Below are positions 4,900 to 6,732 of a DNA stretch of 6,732 nucleotides, one piece after another. The stretch is taken from NCBI GenBank assembly GCA_002438075.1, contig DJSQ01000050.1, positions 1-6,732 on the forward strand, written 5' to 3'. Source of the stretch: Clostridiales bacterium UBA6330. GTDB taxonomy: Bacteria > Bacillota > Clostridia > Oscillospirales > CAG-272. Made by a program: the position numbers and the translations under genes. Every line of letters begins with the position of its first letter. Position 1 is the stretch's first letter. The notes beneath the pieces are model-generated. The model was not told the origin of the DNA, made no database searches, and saw only the letters and a list, made by a program, of their open reading frames with translations.

Positions 4900-6063
4900 A
4901 TGGAAGCGATTTGGGAAAAAGTCAAAGCATATCTCCGCCATGCCGTGCGCTGTGTCGATCCGGTGCTTTTTTTCAGCGTCACGGCGCTCGGAATTCTGAG
5001 CATCGTCACCATCTACGGCGCGGTGGACAATTTCGGAATGTCCAAGCTGAAAATGCAGGTGGCAATGTTCTTGGTCGGCAGTATCGCAACGGTGGTAATC
5101 GCTACGCTGGACTTTCGCGTCATTGTGGACAAGCTGTGGCTGCCGTTTTTCATCGGGTCGGTGCTCCTGCTCGGCATTACGCTGATTTGGGGCAAGAGCG
5201 GCGTGAGCATGGAGACGGGCAACAAGAGCTGGTTGCAGATTCCGCTGGTCGGGCTGATGATTCAGCCGTCCGAGTTCGTCAAATTCGCGTTCATCTGCAC
5301 CTTTTCCAAGCACCTGTTCACGGTGCGGGACCGCATCAACCACCCGCGCAGCGTTGCGGGGCTTGCGTTGCACGCGGGCATCATTGTGGCGCTGATTCTG
5401 AAGTCGGGCGACCTCGGCGTGGCGCTGGTTTACTTTGCCATCATTGCAATGATGCTGTTCTGCGCGGGGCTTCATCTCGGCTACTTCGGTGCGGGGACGG
5501 TTGCGCTGGTCCTGCTGTCGCCGTACCTATGGGAGAAGCTGGCGTTCTACCAACAGCGGCGGATTATTATAGGCTTCAATCCCGAGCTGGACCCGCAGGG
5601 AAAGGGGTATCAGCCGCTTTTGAGCCGTCGGGCGATTTCGCACGGCGGGCTGTTTGGGCGCGGGCTGTTCTCGGGGGGCTATTACGAGGTATTGGACGCA
5701 TCGCACACCGATTTCATTTTTGCAACCATCTGCGAAAAGTTCGGCTTTGTCGGCGGGCTGCTGGTCATCGCAACGTTTTGCGTGATTGTGGTGCGGATTT
5801 TCCGCATTGCGCGGATTGCGAACAGCTCGGATTACGGCGGGCTGATTTGCGCGGGGGTCGGGGCGATGTTTGTGGCGCAGATACTCGAAAACATCGGCAT
5901 GACGCTTGCGATGCTTCCCGTGGTGGGCATTACGCTGCCGTTCTTGTCCTGCGGCGGCTCGTCGATGCTGGCGACCTTTCTGATGATGGGCTTGGTACAC
6001 AGTGTATACGCGCATTCCAACGCGGTACGGTCCTCGGTGGCGTTGCGCGCACTGGGGGAATGA
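4900..6063 (+). CDS. SEDS-family peptidoglycan polymerase (FtsW/RodA/SpoVE)
   Basis: The 387-residue, roughly ten-helix membrane protein polymerises lipid II into glycan strands together with a class B penicillin-binding protein during elongation, division or sporulation. SEDS landmarks are NKSWLQIP (108-115, conserved Trp111), IQPSEFVK (121-128), KSGDLGVALV (168-177), DPQGKGYQ (231-238), the GGLFGRGL stretch (249-256), HTDFIF (269-274, with Asp271 as the expected catalytic aspartate of the large outer loop) and PFLSCGGSSML (347-357). Hydrophobic segments start near 21, 52, 78, 153, 171, 193, 283, 312 and 334. Two positions differ from the commonest form: Gly170 replaces the Pro of PDLG, and Cys351 replaces Tyr of SYGGSS. 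AAAGGAG (4887-4893) lies six bases before the ATG. No cognate PBP gene is in the window, so FtsW, RodA and SpoVE cannot be told apart. It is probably co-transcribed with the DUF4830 gene 83 bases downstream. Confidence 0.95.
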   Translation: MEAIWEKVKAYLRHAVRCVDPVLFFSVTALGILSIVTIYGAVDNFGMSKLKMQVAMFLVGSIATVVIATLDFRVIVDKLWLPFFIGSVLLLGITLIWGKSGVSMETGNKSWLQIPLVGLMIQPSEFVKFAFICTFSKHLFTVRDRINHPRSVAGLALHAGIIVALILKSGDLGVALVYFAIIAMMLFCAGLHLGYFGAGTVALVLLSPYLWEKLAFYQQRRIIIGFNPELDPQGKGYQPLLSRRAISHGGLFGRGLFSGGYYEVLDASHTDFIFATICEKFGFVGGLLVIATFCVIVVRIFRIARIANSSDYGGLICAGVGAMFVAQILENIGMTLAMLPVVGITLPFLSCGGSSMLATFLMMGLVHSVYAHSNAVRSSVALRALGE

Positions 6064-6092
6064 ATCTTTTTTGCGTTGTCATAAAGCGGACC

Positions 6093-6140
6093 CCGAAATC
6101 ATATAGTGTAACACATCAATACACGAAATGATTTCGGAGG
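6093..6140 (+). promoter_or_regulatory. Hairpin overlapping the ribosome-binding site of the DUF4830 gene
   Basis: A perfect 10-bp stem pairs CCGAAATCAT (6093-6102) with ATGATTTCGG (6128-6137). Inside it, across a 3x3 internal loop, GTGTA (6106-6110) pairs with TACAC (6120-6124) around a nine-base loop. The last two G's of the 3' arm (6136-6137) are the first two bases of the GGAGG ribosome site (6136-6140), which lies six bases before the ATG. The fold would therefore partly hide the site. It fills most of the 83-base gap between the two genes. Confidence 0.65.
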
Positions 6141-6146
6141 TTCGCT

Positions 6147-6638
6147 ATGTTTATTTATTCCATGCGTGCGGGGACGCTGAAGCTGATCGGTGTAATCTGT
6201 GTTGCGCTGACGGTTTTGATTACACTGATTGCGTTTGTTCCGACCTACACGGTAGGCAGTGATGCGGTGAATGCGAGCGGGAATGCGGTGGAAATCAGCT
6301 ACGACAAGGTAAAGAGTGCGGACGATGTGGGAAAATTTTTGTCGCAGTTCGGCTGGCAGACTGACGGAAAGCCCGAAGAGGTGGAGACGGTGACGGTTCC
6401 CGAGGAGTTTGACAAGGTATTTGCGGCGTACAACGAGCTTCAGAAGGAGCAGGGTTTGAATCTGTCGAAGTACCGCGGCAAGGAGGTCACGCGCTACACG
6501 TTCCGTGTGACCAACTACGAGGGCTACGAGGGAAAGGTTTTTGCCAACGTTCTGGTTTACCGCAACCGCGTAATCGGTGGTGACGTCTGTTCCGCCGACC
6601 CCTCCGGTTTTGTACACGGATTTAGTCCGAGAGAGTGA
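6147..6638 (+). CDS. DUF4830-like membrane-anchored protein of unknown function
   Basis: The 163-residue protein has one N-terminal hydrophobic segment (about 11-32) with basic residues before it and no lipobox Cys or clear signal-peptidase site, so it is probably a membrane anchor with the rest outside the cell. The remainder reads as a DUF4830-type domain: KFLSQFGWQTD (63-73), VPEEFDKVFAAYNELQKEQGLNLSKY with gaps none (84-109), GKEVTRYTFRVTNYEG (111-126), VFANVLVYRNRVIGGDVCS (130-148) and a closing GFVHGF (153-158). I recall the family from Clostridia genomes, with no established function; the assignment is from memory of the motif pattern. GGAGG (6136-6140) six bases before the ATG fixes the start and is partly inside a hairpin. 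It follows the SEDS gene by 83 bases on the same strand, so an envelope role is a guess. It ends 13 bases before the right-hand repeat copy. Confidence 0.75.
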   Translation: MFIYSMRAGTLKLIGVICVALTVLITLIAFVPTYTVGSDAVNASGNAVEISYDKVKSADDVGKFLSQFGWQTDGKPEEVETVTVPEEFDKVFAAYNELQKEQGLNLSKYRGKEVTRYTFRVTNYEGYEGKVFANVLVYRNRVIGGDVCSADPSGFVHGFSPRE

Positions 6639-6651
6639 GGGAAGGAAGGGA

Positions 6652-6727
6652 AAGACCTTGGAGGCGCAGGACCCCCTCTTTCGGAGAGGGGGTCCTACCC
6701 TCCAAACCTCCCTGACCTCCCGAGAAC
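6652..6727 (+). repeat. Right copy of 76-bp 3'-end inverted repeat
   Basis: This is the inverted counterpart of 1-76. It starts 13 bases after the stop codon of the DUF4830 gene and has the same orientation relative to its upstream gene as the left copy. The plus-strand RNA folds into the same 7-bp outer and 12-bp inner stem with loop TTCGG. The only two differences from the left copy are at 6672 (C here, G in the same sense of the left copy) and 6692 (G here, C there). These two bases pair with each other, so the stem is preserved. The tail (6696-6732) is pyrimidine-rich with CCTCC three times and no T-run. Confidence 0.9.
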
Positions 6728-6732
6728 TTCCC

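Noticed and set aside
6076..6107. Separate promoter for the DUF4830 gene (TTGTCA ... TATAGT)
   Set aside because: The -35 is good, but the only good -10 is 20 bases away and lies in the hairpin; hexamers at 17-18 base spacing match at only three positions.
4755..6131. 458-codon plus-strand frame overlapping the SEDS gene, and minus-strand frame 4618-5475
   Set aside because: Both overlap the SEDS gene in other frames and read Arg/His/Gly-rich without domain sense; the SEDS frame has motifs, helices and a good ribosome site.
1..6732. Composite transposon bounded by the inverted repeats
   Set aside because: The interior has only core chromosomal genes, no transposase or integrase, and the repeats are placed relative to gene ends rather than as mobile-element termini.

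Overview
The window is a compact piece of bacterial chromosome carrying six complete housekeeping-type genes. It looks like a GC-rich member of the Bacillota, most likely a gut Clostridia/Oscillospiraceae-type organism. This rests on sigma-A type promoters, strong purine Shine-Dalgarno sites, a WecG/TagA-family glycosyltransferase, a bacterial ProRS of the short eukaryote/archaeal-like form, and a DUF4830-like protein, a family I associate with Clostridia. The taxonomic call is inference; there is no rRNA marker here.

Layout: positions 1-76 hold one copy of an inverted repeat. Three genes then run leftward on the minus strand (transcription order wecG/tagA-like, gap, lipid kinase): 3024-2209 WecG/TagA/CpsF-family glycosyltransferase, 2113-1094 glyceraldehyde-3-phosphate dehydrogenase, and 995-78 diacylglycerol-kinase/YegS-type lipid kinase. 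gap has its own promoter and a strong intrinsic terminator. The lipid kinase has a near-consensus promoter so close to its ATG that its mRNA is probably leaderless. A 143-bp divergent region (3025-3167) carries two opposed promoters whose -10 boxes overlap. It fires left into the glycosyltransferase and right into prolyl-tRNA synthetase (3168-4610). A 289-bp hairpin-rich spacer (4611-4899) follows. Then come a SEDS-family (FtsW/RodA) peptidoglycan polymerase (4900-6063) and a membrane-anchored DUF4830-like protein (6147-6638). The second repeat copy lies at 6652-6727.

Functional themes are central glycolysis (GAPDH), translation (ProRS) and cell envelope (SEDS polymerase, wall/teichoic-type glycosyltransferase, lipid kinase). 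The genes do not form one obvious pathway, and I see no new defence, mobile or biosynthetic system. The interest is in the non-coding parts: a 76-bp repeat placed just after the stop codons of the two outermost genes, whose only two differences are a compensating base-pair swap; a hairpin that takes in part of the DUF4830 ribosome-binding site; an overlapping bidirectional promoter; and a spacer made almost entirely of palindromes.
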